The translations under genes and the position numbers were made by a program. This document shows, one piece after another, positions 61,337 to 64,000 of a DNA stretch of 64,000 nt (the stretch's first letter is position 1; the number at the start of each line of letters is the position of its first letter). Under the pieces are notes generated by a model, which saw only the letters and a list, made by a program, of their open reading frames with translations, was not told the DNA's origin and ran no database searches. Location: the NCBI GenBank assembly GCA_002102555.1, contig MCFL01000111.1:1-64000 (forward strand), read 5' to 3'. Origin of the DNA: Catenaria anguillulae PL171 (Eukaryota > Blastocladiomycota > Blastocladiomycetes > Blastocladiales > Catenariaceae).

Positions 61337-63466
61337 TCATTGCTCGCCATTGTACTCGCCTTGCTCGCCACCACCACCATGCTCACTACCCACCTGAATC
61401 GCGGCATCTTTTGGCCATTCCCACTGCATCACAGAGCCGTCACTTGACACACTGACGATAGTTTTGCCGTCGGGGGAAATCTTGAGCTTGAGCACATCGG
61501 TGGAATGGCCCACGCCAACATGGGTCACATCGCCCTCCTCGTACCGATAAACCTTGACCAGCTTGTCGCTGCCACCCAGCACAAACCTGCTGCCATCCTG
61601 TGCCATGTCCAAGCCATTGATGGCATCGCTCATGCTCGCCTCAATCTCGCGAATCAGCGACCCGTCGTAGGCCTCCCAGTACGCCACCTTGCGATCGGTT
61701 CCCGCAGTAATCAACTGGTTCTCTTCCGGGTAGTAGCACACAGCCTTGAAGAAGGAGGGGGCAAACAGCACTTGGTTGCGCACATACCTGACCAGGTCCC
61801 ACAAAATACACGACCCATCCGACGACGCCGACACGCACTCGAGATTGTTCTTTCTGATCTTGATACACGTGACGGTGCCCTTGTGCTCCTTCATTGCATT
61901 CTCAAGCGTCTGCTTGTGCCTCGTGATGCGCCAAATCCGGACTTGGCCGTCCTCGCCGCCCGAAACGATCCGGTACGACCCATCGGCTGGATCCATGTCC
62001 GTGACGGCCAAGGCAGTCACGCACTTTTTGTGCGCATCGTGGATTTCCCACTGCAGCCTGCCCGACTGGGGTCCAAATGCGCGAATCTTGCCGTCGGTCC
62101 ACCCGCTGATGAGCGACTTGCCATCGCGCTTGAACACGAGACACTTGCTCTCCAAGTTGGGCAGCCGGATCCGCAGGTACTCTTGCGCAGACGCGGCGCC
62201 CCAGATGCGAATGTCCATGTCAGATGCGGTCGCAAAAACGAGCGACGAGTCAGGCGGAAAGGCCAGGTCGTTGACGGGCGAGTAGTGCCAAGCAGCAAGA
62301 CGCGCTGCAGTCATGGTGTCAAGGTCGACAGAGTAAATGTTGGATTGCGAGGTTGAGGCCATGACGTTGGTGGGCGAGGTCGGGCAGATGGAGGTGACTT
62401 TGCCGTCGATTTTGGTGCGATTGGTGATTTTCAAGGACGGAAGTGTCAGTTGTGCGAGGGTGCCGTCGCCTGCGCCAATGATGATGGACGAGCCTGTCGG
62501 GGTGAGGACCGCAGAAACGATTCCGAGGGAAAAGTTGTTCTGTGCGTTCAGTGTCAGCAACCTGTATGTACATGTTTGCTTTTCTGAGAAGCCGCGCACG
62601 GCAAAAAAAGAAAAAAGAAAAAAGCAAACCTTCTCGTTCGGTGGGCCACTCATCTTGAACAACCGGTTGCCCACGGCTACCTGCAACAAATCGCCCGTGG
62701 TTGTCCCACAATACATGTACTCGTCCTTGGCATCCACCGTGATGCACTTGACAATCCTCTTTATCGGACCCATTTGACAATCGGTGGGCTTGACCTTGCG
62801 CGCGGCTACATTGACCTCCCACACGCGCAGTGTGCAATGCCCGCCAGTAACAAATGTGGTGTCGTCGTTGTTCAAGTAGGTCAGGCACAGCGTGACGCCA
62901 GCCGAATCCTTGGACGCTGGCGATCCGCAGATGGCGGTGCCCTTAGCAATATCCCACACAATGACGGAATTGTCGTCTTCACCGCCGAGAGAGGCGAGGT
63001 ACACGTCGTTGGGCGAAAAGGCCAAGGCCTCGACCTTGACCTTGTGAAGGGAGAGGTGGTGAAGGGGCTTGCGCGTGGCAAAATCCCACAGAATGATTTC
63101 GGCCTGACAACGGTTTGAAAATGAGCGCATACACCGAGAGGTTTTCGTTCGATTGTACAACAAGACGTGATTCAAGTGCGGCGATGCGCGTCAACGTACT
63201 TGGAAGCCCATGTGCGTGACCTGGCCCGATGCCACATACCGGCCAGACTTCGAGACAGTCAAGCATGTGATGAGATTGGTGTGCCCCTGCAGAAACTCCT
63301 GCTGACCCGTGCTCAAGTCTTGGATCACAATATTGGAGCCCAACGGGAACAGGCGGTGTGTGCCGTTCGGGTGCTGGATCAGGCCCTGCGGCACGTTGCC
63401 CGAGAAGCCAATGACAGACTTCAGGCGCAGACGCTCGGGTTCGCTGTGTGGGTGTTCAGACATCAT
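61337..63466 (-). CDS. CFAP52: Cilia- and flagella-associated protein 52 (WDR16), WD-repeat axonemal protein
   Basis: Exons 63466-63200, 63103-62630 and 62539-61337 join to 647 residues (CFAP52 is about 620 elsewhere). It starts with LKSVIGFSGNVPQGLIQHPN and LGSNIVIQDL, typical of CFAP52, and carries WD40 repeats throughout: HTNLITCLTVSKSGRYVASG, AEIILWDF, DVYLASLGGEDDNSVIVWDI, FVTGGHCTLRVWEV, SASSDGSCILWDL, ITAGTDRKVAYWEA, FVLGGSDKLVKVYRYEEGDV, IVSVSSDGSVMQWEW. The YEEG...GHS and SDGSVMQW ends are characteristic. CFAP52 is a microtubule inner protein of doublet microtubules, so its presence argues for a flagellated zoospore. Two ATGs in tandem at the start leave the first residue open. Confidence 0.93.
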
Positions 63467-63621
63467 CTTTTCGGATTCGAAGGTAAACCAAGACGTTTTC
63501 GTTGATAGTGGGTTTGTGGATCGAGGTCGGCGAGTGATCACGAGGTGTTGTATGGCGGCGAGGGCGAGGGGTGGCGGATTGGCAGTTGCATGCAATTGCT
63601 ATGGGTCATGTGCGTGCGTCT

Positions 63622-63849
63622 TCATTGGCCAAATGCATTTTCCGCTCGGCGTATTTCTTTTGGCAGCTCCGAGAAGCTCTTCGGCGTTCCGTCGCACATG
63701 ACGCGTTCAACCACGACTTCAAGTTGCACGAGCGACCCAACCGTTCCGCTGCCATGCTTGTCGACGACAGTAACCAGGTCAGCGTCGTTGTAGTTACGAC
63801 AGGATAATGTATTGATCCATCGGCAAGAGGAGCAGAAAAACAAGGCGAA
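63622..63849 (-). CDS. Last exon of an unidentified gene, cut by the window end
   Basis: A strong acceptor (CTTTTTCTCAG) ends at 63850 on the minus strand; the open frame behind it reads NYNDADLVTVVDKHGSGTVG, SLVQLEVVVERVMCDGTPKS, then FSELPKEIRRAENAFGQ and stop. Composition is protein-like, but no family is recognised and the 5' part lies beyond 64000. The frame of the splice cannot be checked. Confidence 0.35.
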   Translation of the reverse strand, partial: FALFFCSSCRWINTLSCRNYNDADLVTVVDKHGSGTVGSLVQLEVVVERVMCDGTPKSFSELPKEIRRAENAFGQ

Positions 63850-64000
63850 CTGAGAAAAAGAAAAATACAAGGGGGATCGCGGAATGAACAAATGACTAGG
63901 AGGAAACAACCAGCAAAACACAAATGTACAGCTACAAGAAATGGAGATGACGTTGGACTCTACCCTCCCAGCTTCAACCTTTTCACTGCCTGCCCATGCC

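Overview
The window is nuclear DNA of a zoosporic true fungus. The fungal side comes from a fungal-type protein kinase C (HR1-HR1-C2-C1-C1-kinase with the fungal DYG motif), an AFI1-type DENN-like polarity protein, a proteinase K-type subtilase, and many short GT-AG introns of about 58-137 nt. The flagellated side comes from CFAP52 (an axonemal WD-repeat protein) and a CCDC148/CCDC112-like ciliary coiled-coil protein. A chytrid or blastocladialean fungus fits; species cannot be fixed from this sequence alone.

Layout. 0-1.5 kb: a wrecked Nudix CoA-diphosphatase gene and a tRNA-Ser pseudogene broken by a 38-bp insertion. 1.8-18.8 kb: housekeeping and secreted genes (gankyrin/NAS6, tRNA adenosine deaminase TAD1, subtilisin, CAP protein, PKC1, a RING protein, an acidic protein, a DUF952 protein, a TFB1M/DIM1-like rRNA dimethyltransferase), then tRNA-Thr(TGT). 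19.6-30 kb: five paralogous genes of a family I do not recognise, sharing a C-terminal domain of about 105 residues behind disordered N-termini; the fifth also carries a possible tandem histone fold. 30.5-33.7 kb: a large secreted subtilase with one apparent frameshift. 34.06-42.5 kb: a full-length, apparently intact LINE-type retrotransposon (ORF1 with a zinc knuckle; ORF2 with AP endonuclease, reverse transcriptase, RNase H and a C-terminal zinc motif) inserted in the 5' end of a tRNA-Lys(TTT) gene. A 15-bp target duplication leaves the tRNA intact, and a second, 33-bp truncated copy lies at the same position, so the element looks site-specific for this tRNA gene. 42.8-55 kb: tRNA-Ser(CGA), the ciliary coiled-coil gene divergent from AFI1, a decayed coiled-coil gene, a polytopic membrane protein and a thimet-type M3 oligopeptidase. 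55.4-58.2 kb: an almost perfect inverted duplication (arms about 0.88 kb, spacer about 0.9 kb) carrying two copies of a small secreted-protein gene, plus a third decayed copy. 58.2-63.5 kb: a secreted 5'-nucleotidase and CFAP52; the window ends in the last exon of an unidentified gene.

Functional links are loose, as usual for a fungal chromosome. Secreted hydrolases (two subtilases, CAP protein, 5'-nucleotidase, small secreted proteins) fit an absorptive lifestyle, PKC1 and AFI1 serve polarity and wall integrity, and CFAP52 with the coiled-coil protein serve the zoospore flagellum. All gene models are read by eye from frames, splice sites and family motifs; every phase of the spliced models was checked to close in frame unless stated.
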